Part shown: piece by piece, positions 10,000 through 19,150 of the stretch
Layout of the letters: every line of letters starts with the position of its first letter
Numbering within the stretch: the first letter of the stretch is position 1
Assembly (NCBI GenBank): GCA_964590135.1
Contig: CAZPVX010000027.1
Coordinates: 1 to 64,000, forward strand
DNA: 64,000 bases
Direction of reading: 5' to 3'
From: JBDHWI01 sp964590135
Lineage (GTDB): Bacteria; Chloroflexota; Anaerolineae; J036; Brachytrichaceae
The notes under the pieces: model-generated
What the model saw: only the letters and a program-made list of their open reading frames with translations
What the model was told of the DNA's origin: nothing
Databases searched by the model: none
Position numbers and translations under genes: made by a program

Positions 10000-10865
10000 C
10001 TTTACCCCGTCGCTCGCAAATTCTGTCTACAATTACGACCTTCCATCCTACCGCCGCTCAACTGGAGCAAATTGCAACGACGCACACGGAACCCATAGAT
10101 CGATTGATCGTTGACAACTCAGCCGAACCACAAGCTAATCAGAGTGTGCGAAATTTCTGTGAATTGCATGGCTATGCACTGATTCAAAATGAACAAAACA
10201 ATGGGGTTGCCATTGCCATCAATCAGGCGGCTCGCTGGGGCGAAGCACGAGGCTATGAATATCTGGCGACCTTCGACCAGGATTCCAGGCCTTACGGCGA
10301 CGCCATCCAAACACTCCATGCTGTTGCCCGAAAATCCGCCGGCCAGCGTGTCGCCATCATTGGGTCCAACATCAAGCACGGCAGCAGCGGTCGATACTCG
10401 GCGCGAGCATCTTCTGATCGCGAAGACGACTACATTGCAGCTGATGTCGTCATCGTCTCCGGCGCATTGCTGCCCGTGCAAACATTTCTTCAACTCGGTG
10501 GCTTCCGCGAAGATTTCTTCATGGATCTGGTCGACATTGAATATTGCTGGCGCGCGCAAAAGGCCGGCTACGCAGTCCTTCAGGCGCTCAAGCCTGGATT
10601 GGTCCACGGCGCAGGGCGCGCCATCAAGCGCCGCATCTTCGGCAAGGATTTCTGGACGTTGAATCACCAGCCCTATCGCTATTACCATATGGCGCGTAAT
10701 TCCATGCTGCTCAACATCGATTACCCTCAGAAAGCCTCTCTGCGCAACTTCTGTCTATGGCTTGCGAGGATTGCCATCCTTGAACCCCAACCCTTTCTCA
10801 AACTCAAACTTGCGACATTGGGAGCGCTGGATGGCTGGCGGCTTGCGCACAGGCAACAGTCATGA
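9996..10865 (+). CDS. Family 2 glycosyltransferase, rhamnosyltransferase-like
   Basis: A 289-residue GT2 protein. The pattern LIVDNSAEP, NNGVAIAINQAARW and the metal motif in ATFDQDSRP resembles rhamnosyltransferases of O-antigen clusters. VSGALLPVQTFLQLGGFREDFF is the usual acceptor-side segment. The GTG start is chosen because it overlaps the preceding stop (GTGA). The rhamnosyl specificity is suggested by family resemblance only. Confidence 0.83.
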   Translation: MTLPRRSQILSTITTFHPTAAQLEQIATTHTEPIDRLIVDNSAEPQANQSVRNFCELHGYALIQNEQNNGVAIAINQAARWGEARGYEYLATFDQDSRPYGDAIQTLHAVARKSAGQRVAIIGSNIKHGSSGRYSARASSDREDDYIAADVVIVSGALLPVQTFLQLGGFREDFFMDLVDIEYCWRAQKAGYAVLQALKPGLVHGAGRAIKRRIFGKDFWTLNHQPYRYYHMARNSMLLNIDYPQKASLRNFCLWLARIAILEPQPFLKLKLATLGALDGWRLAHRQQS

Positions 10866-11872
10866 TCGGCACTTCAACCGCACAAGGGTCGCATCCCTTG
10901 GTAAGCATAGTGGTCTGCACATACAACCAGGAAGCGTTCGTGCGCGAAACGCTGGAAAGCATCGTGCAGCAGACCTACCCTCATGTGGAAATCATCGTCT
11001 CCGATGATGGCTCCCTGGATGCTACTCCTGCGATCATTCGTGAGTACCAGGCTCAATATCCGGATAAATTCAAACCGGTTTTCAGCGCTCACAACACCGG
11101 CATCCCTGCCAATATCAATCGCGGCTTGAAGCAAATTACAGGTGAATTGGTGGCGTGGCTGGATGGCGACGACCTGATGCTGCCGAATAAAATCGAACGG
11201 CAGGTCAGGGTGATGCAACAACACCCCAGTGCGATTGGCTGTTACCACGATTGTGATGTCTTCGATTCTGAAACCGGCAACAGCCTCGGCAGTTTCAATT
11301 TTCTATACAACGGGCTGACGAAGTTGCGTGAAGGCGCACTCGAGCATGTGCTGCAACCGCGCTATTTTGGCATTCCATCAGCCACGATGGCTCGCGCCTG
11401 GGCATTGCCGGCGCATGGCTATGATGAGCGGTTGAAACACTTCAGCGAGAGTGTGTTCTTCATGGAGGTTTTCAGGAACGGCAACATCGTCGCCATCAAC
11501 GAGATTCTAGGGCGGTATCGCCGGCACGCGCACAACCTGACCAGCAGCGCTTCGCTGCGCAATGTGTCATATGAATACGAGTTGCTCGCATATGCCATCA
11601 TGGAAGCGCGCTATCCCGAAATGCGCGACTTTCTCCAGAATCATCGCGTTGCCTGCATGCTGACCGAAGCGCTGTGGTGCACGCGCAATAACAAGCGGGA
11701 GCGGGCAAATACGATCATTCACAACGTCGTCAAGAGCGGTTCGGTTGCAAAAGGCCTGGTCGCGTATCTCAGCGTGAACTTTGCCGGCACGGCGATCAAA
11801 CGCATGACAGGCAATTCACTCTTCACGCGCTCTCCGCTCATCAAAAGACTGTCGCGCTTTTTTCTGCGCTAA
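10862..11872 (+). CDS. Family 2 glycosyltransferase
   Basis: A 336-residue GT2 enzyme with LVSIVVCTYNQEAFVRETL, IIVSDDGSLDATP and the DXD-type motif in VAWLDGDDLMLPNK. It overlaps the upstream gene by ATGA and belongs to the same operon. The last ~60 residues are basic and amphipathic. Substrate unknown. Confidence 0.88.
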   Translation: MIGTSTAQGSHPLVSIVVCTYNQEAFVRETLESIVQQTYPHVEIIVSDDGSLDATPAIIREYQAQYPDKFKPVFSAHNTGIPANINRGLKQITGELVAWLDGDDLMLPNKIERQVRVMQQHPSAIGCYHDCDVFDSETGNSLGSFNFLYNGLTKLREGALEHVLQPRYFGIPSATMARAWALPAHGYDERLKHFSESVFFMEVFRNGNIVAINEILGRYRRHAHNLTSSASLRNVSYEYELLAYAIMEARYPEMRDFLQNHRVACMLTEALWCTRNNKRERANTIIHNVVKSGSVAKGLVAYLSVNFAGTAIKRMTGNSLFTRSPLIKRLSRFFLR

Positions 11873-11879
11873 CCTCTGT

Positions 11880-12683
11880 ATGAAAGACGTTGCTGTTGTC
11901 ATCGTCAATTGGAACACAGCCGGCCTGCTGCGGGATTGCCTCACGCGCCTTGATACGCCGCGCAATGCGGCATGGCTGCATGTAATCGTGATCGACAACG
12001 CATCGACAGATGACAGCCTTGCGATGCTCCAAACCGAGTTTCCGCTTGTAACTGCCATCGCCAATGAGGCAAACCTCGGCTTTGGTCGGGCGAACAATAT
12101 CGGCATCGCCAAAGCGGATGCGCGCTATATCGTTTTTATGAACAGCGACACGCTCGCTTCGCCGGCTACGCTGCGACACCTGATGCACTACATGGACGCC
12201 CATCATCAGGTTGGGATCGTGAGTCCGCTCCTGCGCACCAAAGATGGCCGGCCGCAGCCTCATGCCTTCGGTGACGATCCCACAATTGGCTATCTTCTCC
12301 GCCGAGGCGCTAGTGTCATCCTCTTCAAGAGGCATCTGCACGATTGGAACGTCAAAAGCGAGATCGTTGTTGACTGGGTCTCAGGCGCTTGTCTCATGAT
12401 TCGCCGTGAAGCGTTGCAAGCGATCGGTGGTTTTGACGACCACATATTCATGTACTTTGAAGACAATGATCTATGTCTTCGCGCGCGCAACGCAGGCTGG
12501 CTGGTTGTCTACGATGGCACAAGCGAAATCACCCATCTGGGTGGCAGCAGCGCCCGGCACAACCCAGCAGCGCAAGAAGCCTATCAACAGAGCCTGCGGT
12601 ATTTTCACCAGAAACACTACGGCAGCCTTTCAACGCAGCTGCTCAACGCGCTGCTGCCGTTCTATACGCGCATGTCCCGATAG
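11880..12683 (+). CDS. Family 2 glycosyltransferase (WbbL/RfbF-like)
   Basis: A 267-residue GT2 protein with VVIVNWNTAGLLRDCL, VIDNASTDDSL, NLGFGRANNIG and the NSDT form of the metal motif, followed by SGACLMIRREALQAIGGFDD and FEDNDLCLRARNAGW. These features define the WbbL-like subgroup that often transfers rhamnose. It is the last gene of the glycan operon and ends seven bases before the convergent lhgO stop. Confidence 0.87.
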   Translation: MKDVAVVIVNWNTAGLLRDCLTRLDTPRNAAWLHVIVIDNASTDDSLAMLQTEFPLVTAIANEANLGFGRANNIGIAKADARYIVFMNSDTLASPATLRHLMHYMDAHHQVGIVSPLLRTKDGRPQPHAFGDDPTIGYLLRRGASVILFKRHLHDWNVKSEIVVDWVSGACLMIRREALQAIGGFDDHIFMYFEDNDLCLRARNAGWLVVYDGTSEITHLGGSSARHNPAAQEAYQQSLRYFHQKHYGSLSTQLLNALLPFYTRMSR

Positions 12684-12689
12684 TATTCT

Positions 12690-13922
12690 TCACGGAATTG
12701 CAAGTTGCATCCCCCGCGCCCGCTCGGCGATGTATTCGCCAATCGCAAGGCCGGCGGTGGCTGCCGGCGACGGCGCGTTCAGCACATGCAGCGAGTGCGG
12801 CGTCTCCATGAAGCGAAAATCATCCACCAACTGCCCGTCTGCTGAGATGGCCTGCGCGCGCACCCCCGCCCCGCCCCGCACAAGGTCGTCGCCGGCAATC
12901 TCCGGCACCAGCGCCCGCAGCGATTTCACGAACGCGCCCTTGCTTAGCGAGCGGTAGATCTCAAATGCGCCGGTGCGCCACCACTTCTTCGCCACGCGCT
13001 GAAAGCCGGCGTAGCCCAGCGTGTGCGCGAGGTGCGATGGGCTGATCCTGCCCATCGAGTAGCCCTCTTTGGCAAAGGCAAACACCGCGTTCGGGCCGGC
13101 CTCCACCTCGCCATGAATCGTGCGCGTGAAATGCACGCCCAGAAACGGGAAGGCCGGATCTGGCACCGGGTAGATCAGGCCGCGCACCAGGTCGTGCCGC
13201 GCCTCTTTGACGAAGTAATACTCGCCGCGAAACGGCACGATGCGCACGTCCGGCTGCAAGCCCATCATGCGCGCCACCTCGTCGCACTGCAGGCCGGCGC
13301 AGTTGATCAAGCGCTTCGCCAGCACGGCGCGGCCACCCGCCAGCGCAATGCGCAGGTCGCCACCGCTTTTCGCCGGCGGCTGAATCGCCGTCACCTTGCT
13401 GCCGGTGCAGATTTCCACGCCGCGCGCCAGCAGATCATCGCGCAGCGCGCGCGACACCTGCTTGTAATCCACGATGCCGGTTTTGGGCGAATGGATTGCA
13501 GCGATGCCAGCGACGTGCGGCTCAATCTCGCGCAGTTCGCCCGCGTCGATCTTGCGCACGCCGCGCACGCCGTTTGCCATGCCGCGCTCGAACAGCGTCT
13601 CCAGGCGCGGCAATTCATCCTCGCGCGTCGCCACGATCACCTTGCCGATGTGCTGATACGGGATGGCGTGTTCATCGCAAAAGGCCTCCAGCTTGCGCAC
13701 GCTGGCGACGCACAATTGCGCCTTCAGCGAGTTGGGCTTGTAGTAGATGCCGCTGTGAATCACGCCGCTGTTGTGGCCGGTCTGGTGCGTCGCCACCTCG
13801 CCCTCTTTCTCCAGCACGACCAGTCGCAACTGGGGCTGGGTTTTGGCGATGGCGTATGCGGTGGACAGGCCGACGATGCCGGCGCCAACCACCACGATGT
13901 CAAATCGATCTGCGTTGCTCAT
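12690..13922 (-). CDS. lhgO: L-2-hydroxyglutarate oxidase (FAD-dependent)
   Basis: About 410 residues with an N-terminal Rossmann FAD motif (FDIVVVGAGIVGLSTAYAIA), then the signature GEVATHQTGHNSGVIHSGIYY of LhgO proteins. The enzyme oxidises L-2-hydroxyglutarate to 2-oxoglutarate and passes electrons to the membrane quinone pool. The C-terminal part keeps VRGGAGVRAQAI and PSPAATAGLAIGEYI. The start at 13922 places the FAD motif at the usual distance and has AAGGA upstream. An in-frame ATG 69 bases earlier is less likely. Confidence 0.92.
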   Translation of the reverse strand: MSNADRFDIVVVGAGIVGLSTAYAIAKTQPQLRLVVLEKEGEVATHQTGHNSGVIHSGIYYKPNSLKAQLCVASVRKLEAFCDEHAIPYQHIGKVIVATREDELPRLETLFERGMANGVRGVRKIDAGELREIEPHVAGIAAIHSPKTGIVDYKQVSRALRDDLLARGVEICTGSKVTAIQPPAKSGGDLRIALAGGRAVLAKRLINCAGLQCDEVARMMGLQPDVRIVPFRGEYYFVKEARHDLVRGLIYPVPDPAFPFLGVHFTRTIHGEVEAGPNAVFAFAKEGYSMGRISPSHLAHTLGYAGFQRVAKKWWRTGAFEIYRSLSKGAFVKSLRALVPEIAGDDLVRGGAGVRAQAISADGQLVDDFRFMETPHSLHVLNAPSPAATAGLAIGEYIAERARGMQLAIP

Positions 13923-14039
13923 GGGTTTTCCTTGAGCCTCCTGTGGTCTTTCTGATTGTCGTCTCGCGCCGGCGAGCCTGCGCATTTTCACGCATTTCGC
14001 AGTGTGCGCCCCGGCGCGCGACGCCGGCTTGCCGGTGAA

Positions 14040-14074
14040 AAATAAAAGAGTCGGAGCGCTTGATTCGCTCCGAC
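14040..14074 (-). terminator. Rho-independent terminator after tRNA-Glu
   Basis: A 9-bp perfect stem (GTCGGAGCG at 14050-14058 with CGCTCCGAC at 14066-14074, loop of seven). On the minus strand it is followed by CTCTTTTATTTTT. It lies seven bases past the 3' end of the tRNA. Confidence 0.88.
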
Positions 14075-14081
14075 CTTTGCT

Positions 14082-14154
14082 TGACCCCTATGGGACTCGA
14101 ACCCATGTTTAAGCCTTGAGAGGGCTTCGTCCTAGACCGCTAGACGAAGGGGCC
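14082..14154 (-). tRNA. tRNA-Glu (anticodon CUC)
   Basis: A 73-nt cloverleaf on the minus strand. The acceptor GGCCCCT pairs with AGGGGTC (one G-U). The anticodon stem is AAGCC/GGCTT with loop CTCTCAA, giving anticodon CUC. The T arm is ATGGG-TTCGAGT-CCCAT. The 3' CCA is not encoded (discriminator A is followed by AGC). It starts 13 bases after the stop of the CCA-adding enzyme on the same strand and is followed by a terminator, so the two may share a transcript. Confidence 0.95.
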
Positions 14155-14167
14155 GCGGATGCGCATA

Positions 14168-15436
14168 TTACCACACGCCATCGCTTTCGATCAACGTTTT
14201 CAGCAGCGCGCGCTCCTCTTCATCGCTCTTCACCGCTTCATCCAGGCGCGCCTTGCGCAGGCGCTGCAGCAGACGCGCATACGCCGGCCCGGGCGGGATG
14301 CCCAACGCGCGCAGATCGTCGCCATTTGTCGCCGGCCTCACCCAGCGCCAATCCCGCCACTCGTGCAACATGGCCTGCCGCTTATGAGCGTCCTTCTCAA
14401 ACAGGTAGCCCAGAAAGAGCGCCAGCCCGCTGAACGCGCCGAGCAGTTCCGATTGCGCGCTGCGCCGGCCGCGAAACAGCAGCGCTGAGGCGGTGCCGAG
14501 CGCGCCAAGCGACACCAGCGCGTCGCGCACGCGCGCCTCGAAGGGAATCCACTCAACCCAGCGTGCCACCCCGAGCTGGCCGATGTTGTAGGTCAGCGCG
14601 CCCCACCCAACCGCATGCAGCAGCGCCGCCGGCGTCAGTTGCAGCGAGGTGATGTCCCATTCCTGCTGGCGCAGCGCTTCGCGCGCAGCTGCATAGCGCT
14701 GCGCGATGACCTCATTCGGCGGCACGGGGATGTTCATCGCCCTGAATGCGCCCCAATCCTGCAACAGCCCCAACGCCCGCTCCGGCTGCGGGTCCTCGAA
14801 GATCAACGCCAGATCGTAGCGCACGCGCTCGCCGCTGAGCGCGCGCAGGTGCGGCAAGCCGGCGCGCATCCATCCCAGCGTCTCCTCCGCAACCCGAAAA
14901 TCAAACCGGCCGGCGTAGCGCGCGCCGCGCAGCAGGCGCGTGGGGTCGTCGATGAAGCTGTTGTCGTGAAAGGCGCGCAGCACGCCGGCGCGCACATCCT
15001 GCTGACCGGCGTGAGGGTCGATCAGCGCATCATCGCGCAGGCGCATGGCGATGGCGTTGGTTGTGAAATCGCGCCGGCGCAGGTCTTGCTCGATGGGGCA
15101 TGGCGAGACTTCGGGCAGCGCCGCCGGCCGCGCATAGTGTTCGCAGCGCGCCATCGCCAGATCGACCGCCGCGCCCTGCCATGTCCATGTGGCGGTGCGA
15201 AACTGCGGATGCTCCTCCACCGCGCCGCCGTGCTGCGCCTCCAACTCGGCCGCAAATGCGATCGCGTCCCCCTCGACTGCGTAGTCCAGGTCGTCGATGC
15301 GATCGAGGCCGATCAGCCAGTCGCGCACCGCGCCGCCGACCAGAAACGCCTCGACGCTGTGCTGTCGCGCCATCGCGCGGATGGCCTCATGCATGGCGCG
15401 CTGCGTGTCGCTCAGCAGCAGGGTGATCTCAGGCAT
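14168..15436 (-). CDS. CCA-adding enzyme / tRNA nucleotidyltransferase
   Basis: About 422 residues of the class II nucleotidyltransferase superfamily. The head has VEAFLVGGAVRDWLIG and the metal-binding DLDYAVEGD. The neck has RRDFTTNAIAMRL (templating Arg/Asp region) and DDPTRLLRGARYAGRF. It adds or repairs the 3'-terminal CCA of tRNAs. The C-terminal half is divergent helical sequence. The ATG at 15436 (MPEITLLL) is chosen because residues before it are not conserved-looking. It is followed by a tRNA-Glu gene that itself lacks CCA. Confidence 0.9.
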   Translation of the reverse strand: MPEITLLLSDTQRAMHEAIRAMARQHSVEAFLVGGAVRDWLIGLDRIDDLDYAVEGDAIAFAAELEAQHGGAVEEHPQFRTATWTWQGAAVDLAMARCEHYARPAALPEVSPCPIEQDLRRRDFTTNAIAMRLRDDALIDPHAGQQDVRAGVLRAFHDNSFIDDPTRLLRGARYAGRFDFRVAEETLGWMRAGLPHLRALSGERVRYDLALIFEDPQPERALGLLQDWGAFRAMNIPVPPNEVIAQRYAAAREALRQQEWDITSLQLTPAALLHAVGWGALTYNIGQLGVARWVEWIPFEARVRDALVSLGALGTASALLFRGRRSAQSELLGAFSGLALFLGYLFEKDAHKRQAMLHEWRDWRWVRPATNGDDLRALGIPPGPAYARLLQRLRKARLDEAVKSDEEERALLKTLIESDGVW

Positions 15437-15516
15437 CCGCGCCATTTTGCAAGCGAGCGGATGAAATTGCAATGGCGGTGATACAGCGGCAAAAAGTGGC
15501 GAAAGTGCGCAGCGAT

Positions 15517-15534
15517 GCTACGAAATTTCGTAGC
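15517..15534. promoter_or_regulatory. Perfect 18-bp palindrome, candidate operator upstream of cas10
   Basis: GCTACGAAATTTCGTAGC is a perfect inverted repeat in the divergent region between the CCA-adding enzyme and cas10. A TATGAT at 15544-15549 follows it, so a bound dimer could block or aid transcription of the csm operon. It could equally control the divergent gene. No regulator gene is adjacent. Confidence 0.5.
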
Positions 15535-15597
15535 GTGTGGGATTTATGATCTTGGCCGACTATCGAGAGAATATTATTGATCGTTGCGCAAACAAGC

Positions 15598-17916
15598 ATG
15601 GATGTATCTACTTCACGTCACGCCCTCGCCGGCCTGTGCGCGGTCTCGCAATCTTTCTCCCACTTGCCTGAAATGGCGCAACTCGCCGCCGGCGACGACG
15701 CGCTGCGCCAAATCGTGGCATTCGCGCGCCGGCTCTCTGCCGGAAGCGCTGCCCCGCCCGCCGAGCCAGACCGGCCGCTTCGGTCGATCTTCGCCAACTT
15801 GCAGGCAGACGGCATGAGGGGGGACGCCAACCGCTACTGGCCGGCGCTGCCGCTGGAAATGCGCGAGGAAGCGCTATTTCCGCGGCCCATCGGCGACCTT
15901 CCTGCAAACCGGCTGGCAAATCTGTCCAGCGATTTTGACAAGGCGGCCAGACCGCTCCTCGCTGCGCTGGCGCAGGCGTCGGACAAGGACCCTTTGCTCG
16001 AAAGCCTGTTGATGCTGATGCAGCGTTTTCTGGTCGGCGTGCCGGCCGCAGACGCCGGCGACACCAGCCTTTACGACCATGCCCGTATGACCGGCGCGCT
16101 GGCGGCGGTGCTGGCCGGCCGCGACGCGGCAACGCTTGAAAAAAGCGCGCAGCCCGTCGCGCTGCTCGTCGGCGGCGACCTGAGCGGCATCCAGGACTTC
16201 ATCTACACCATCACCTCGCGCGGGGCCGCCGGCGCGCTGCGCGGGCGCTCGTTCTACCTGCAACTATTGACCGACGCGGTGATGCGCCACACGCTGCGCG
16301 AGTTGCAACTGCCGATGACGAATGTGGTGTATACCGGCGGCGGCAAGTTCTATCTGCTGGCGCGCGCCGGCGATGCAAAACAGATCGAAGCGATTCAGCG
16401 CCACATCTCGGAGGTGCTGTTGCGCCATCACACCGGCGATCTGTATTTCTCGCTGCAATCTGTGCCGCTCCATGTGCCTGATTTTCTGGAAGGGCAGATG
16501 AGCGCGGCGTGGGGCCGGCTGAGCGAGTTGCATCAGACCGCCAAGCAGCGCCAGTTTGCAGAGCTGGGAAATGACGCCTGGGGTCTTTTTGACGTGACGG
16601 GCAAAGGCGGGCTGGCCGACAAACAGTGTCAGGTGTGCGGCAGAGAACATCCCCAAACTTTCATCGAACCCGATGAGACGGTCAGCAAGTGTCCGCAATG
16701 CAAGTCGTATGAAAAACTGGGCGATCTTTTGCGCACCGCAAAATTTCTGGCGCTCCGCCAGGACGCAGCATCGACATCCACCCAGAAAGGCGATTACAAG
16801 GAAGCCTTGCGCGAGTTTGGTCTGCTGGCAACGCTTGCCGATAACGTGCGCGACGCAGCCAAAGATGCCCCTGACATCGTATTCGCATTGGCTGACGATG
16901 GGTTTGAAACACTCCAACGCAGCCAACAACAGTCAATTGGCCGGCGTTTCATCACGAATGTCGTCCCACGCATCTTCGAGGCAGACGAAACGTTTCTGCG
17001 CAACGCCGGCGTCGAACTCGCCAAAGATCCGCTGGGACGCATCAAGACCTTCGATGGCATGGCGGCACAGGCGCAGGGCATCAAACGGTTGGGGGTTCTG
17101 CGAATGGACGTGGATAACGCCGGCAGGCTCTTCAGTGAAGGCTTGGGCAAACGCGCAACGCTGGCGCGCATCGCGCATCTCAGTTTTGTCATCAACCTCT
17201 TCTTCGAAGGCTGGGCAGCACATCTCGCGGCATCGATCAACCGGCAGGATCGCGAGCAGCAACCCGAGCGTGGCGAGCGCTTATATGCGGTGTATTGCGG
17301 TGGAGACGACCTGTTCTTCGTCGGCGCCTGGGATGCGATTGTGAAGTTGACCACGCAGGTGCATGACGATCTTGCACGCTACACGAGTCATGCTGGCGTT
17401 CATGCCAGCGCCGGCGTGGCAATGATTACTGGCAAATACCCACTCTTCCGCGCTGCGCAGGACGCCGGCGAGGCCGAAGCAATGGCCAAACGTGTCGATG
17501 GCAAGAATGCCATCACCTTTCTCGACCTTCCGATGAAGTGGAAGCAGTTCGAGCAGGTGCAACAGCGCGCAACGCAATTCGCCGGTTGGTGTGGCGATCA
17601 GGGTGTGTTGAATCACGCCTTCCTCCAAACACTTCAGACGCTGCATCTGGAAAGCGCGCGCGCACTGTTGGCGGCTGCGAAGGCCGGCAAGAAGCCGCAA
17701 TTCACCCGCGCCACCTGGATGAGCATGTATCAGATCAGCCGGCAAATGGAAAGCAGGCGCGTGAAAGAATCATCCATCACCGCTGAAATCGAGAAGATTC
17801 GCGATGCGCTGCAACAACCCAACGCAGATACACAGGCGCTGGCATTGGCCGCGCGCTGGGCGCAATTCATGTTGCGCGAAAGCAAGACACAAGACAACAC
17901 AGAGGTAGATTCCTGA
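15598..17916 (+). CDS. cas10: Cas10/Csm1, type III-A large subunit, HD motif missing, GGDD cyclase motif intact
   Basis: A 772-residue Csm1-type Cas10. The cyclase palm motif GGDD is at residues 568-571 (YCGGDDLFFVG), and a zinc ribbon has Cys344, Cys347, Cys365 and Cys368. GDLSGIQDFIYTI and SLYDHARMTGALA are typical of Csm1. The N-terminal HD nuclease motif (normally LLHDIGK after ALAG) is replaced by ALAGLCAVSQSF, and the following segment is short, so ssDNA cleavage is probably lost. Cyclic oligoadenylate synthesis should remain. It heads csm2-csm5. An in-frame TTG at 15577 is an alternative start. Confidence 0.93.
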   Translation: MDVSTSRHALAGLCAVSQSFSHLPEMAQLAAGDDALRQIVAFARRLSAGSAAPPAEPDRPLRSIFANLQADGMRGDANRYWPALPLEMREEALFPRPIGDLPANRLANLSSDFDKAARPLLAALAQASDKDPLLESLLMLMQRFLVGVPAADAGDTSLYDHARMTGALAAVLAGRDAATLEKSAQPVALLVGGDLSGIQDFIYTITSRGAAGALRGRSFYLQLLTDAVMRHTLRELQLPMTNVVYTGGGKFYLLARAGDAKQIEAIQRHISEVLLRHHTGDLYFSLQSVPLHVPDFLEGQMSAAWGRLSELHQTAKQRQFAELGNDAWGLFDVTGKGGLADKQCQVCGREHPQTFIEPDETVSKCPQCKSYEKLGDLLRTAKFLALRQDAASTSTQKGDYKEALREFGLLATLADNVRDAAKDAPDIVFALADDGFETLQRSQQQSIGRRFITNVVPRIFEADETFLRNAGVELAKDPLGRIKTFDGMAAQAQGIKRLGVLRMDVDNAGRLFSEGLGKRATLARIAHLSFVINLFFEGWAAHLAASINRQDREQQPERGERLYAVYCGGDDLFFVGAWDAIVKLTTQVHDDLARYTSHAGVHASAGVAMITGKYPLFRAAQDAGEAEAMAKRVDGKNAITFLDLPMKWKQFEQVQQRATQFAGWCGDQGVLNHAFLQTLQTLHLESARALLAAAKAGKKPQFTRATWMSMYQISRQMESRRVKESSITAEIEKIRDALQQPNADTQALALAARWAQFMLRESKTQDNTEVDS

Positions 17917-17930
17917 AAGGAGCAAACGAT

Positions 17931-18350
17931 ATGGGCAAACGATACCGAAACGAGGATAGAGGGCAGGATCGACCCGCACCAACCGTCGACTACAAGTCCA
18001 TCATCGAGCAGGGCGATGTGGACAAGATGGTTGTGGCGGCAAAGAACCTGGCAGAAGACAACAAATCCGTAAGCAGCAGCCAGATCCGCGGACTATTTGC
18101 GTCTGTTCGCCAGATACAACTCAATTGGTCCACCGACCCTAAACAAGCCTATCGTCAGGCCAAGCTGTTGCAACCGCGCATCGCGTATGCGGCGGATCGC
18201 AATGCGCTGGGGTCTTTGAAAGACGCGATCAATCAGTCCATCAGACTTGTAGATGGCAATGAGGCAGAACGCCGGCAGCGCTTTTCAAATTTTGTCGATT
18301 TCTTTGAGGCAATCGTGGCGTATCACAAACCGATTGCCATCAAAAAGTAA
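17931..18350 (+). CDS. csm2: Csm2, small subunit of the type III-A complex
   Basis: A 139-residue, helical, basic protein. The segment SSSQIRGLFASVRQIQ and the later YAADRNALGSLKDAI with FSNFVDFFEAIVAYHK match the Csm2 family. Csm2 forms the inner filament of the Csm complex along the crRNA-target duplex. It starts 14 bases after cas10 with the strong ribosome site AAAGGAG. Position between cas10 and csm3 is canonical. Confidence 0.93.
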   Translation: MGKRYRNEDRGQDRPAPTVDYKSIIEQGDVDKMVVAAKNLAEDNKSVSSSQIRGLFASVRQIQLNWSTDPKQAYRQAKLLQPRIAYAADRNALGSLKDAINQSIRLVDGNEAERRQRFSNFVDFFEAIVAYHKPIAIKK

Positions 18351-18364
18351 AACGGAGACATTTC

Positions 18365-19144
18365 ATGGGAACTTCAGCACTGATCGGTCGCTTGATTGTG
18401 CAAGGTGAGATTGAGGCATTAACGGGTTTGCGTGTGGGTGGCGCGATGGGCGGACTGAGCATCGGCACAGTGGATTTGCCTGTAATCAGAGATCAACTAT
18501 CGGGAAAGCCATACATCCCGGGTTCATCGCTCAAGGGCAAAATGCGCTCACTCGGTGAGAAATACAGCCACGCAGAATCCAACAAATCAATTGGCAAGGA
18601 TGTTTCGATCCACGTGGCAAAAACACTTGACGATTACAACACATTTTGGGTCAATCCCATTTTCGGTGTTGCGCCTGCAGACGGGAATTACACCATTCCC
18701 GCGCCAAACCGCTTGATCGTCCGGGACGTGAAATTGAGTGACACAAGCGCACAGAGATTACTTGACGCAAAAACAGACCAACCCTACACCGAGATCAAGT
18801 GGGAGGCGGCCATCGACCGCGTGACCAGCGCCGCAGCGCCGCGCCAGATTGAGCGCGTGCCGGCCGGCGCCGTCTTCTCGCCGATGGAGTTGGTATTCAG
18901 CCTGTATCTGCCCGACGATCACACAAAGCTCTTCCCGCACCTCATCACCTGCCTGCAACTGGTGGAAGATGACTATCTGGGCGGGCATGGCTCGCGCGGC
19001 AGTGGCAAAGTGGCATTTAGAAACCTCAAGCTCGCTTACAAACATGGAGATGCATACAAGGTTGACGAGTCGCCACTCTATCCTGACCTTGCTGCATTGA
19101 ACGACAGCTTCGCCACGTGGCTGGCGGCGCAGATCAAGGCGTAA
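18365..19144 (+). CDS. csm3: Csm3, type III-A backbone and target RNA nuclease
   Basis: A 259-residue RAMP protein. IGTVDLPVIRD contains Asp37, which corresponds by position to the catalytic aspartate of Csm3, and PYIPGSSLKGKMRSLGEKY is the glycine-rich RAMP loop. This subunit forms the crRNA backbone and cuts the target RNA every six nucleotides. With the catalytic Asp present, RNA cleavage should be active. Its ribosome site is ACGGAGA. Confidence 0.95.
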   Translation: MGTSALIGRLIVQGEIEALTGLRVGGAMGGLSIGTVDLPVIRDQLSGKPYIPGSSLKGKMRSLGEKYSHAESNKSIGKDVSIHVAKTLDDYNTFWVNPIFGVAPADGNYTIPAPNRLIVRDVKLSDTSAQRLLDAKTDQPYTEIKWEAAIDRVTSAAAPRQIERVPAGAVFSPMELVFSLYLPDDHTKLFPHLITCLQLVEDDYLGGHGSRGSGKVAFRNLKLAYKHGDAYKVDESPLYPDLAALNDSFATWLAAQIKA

Positions 19145-19150
19145 ACACCC

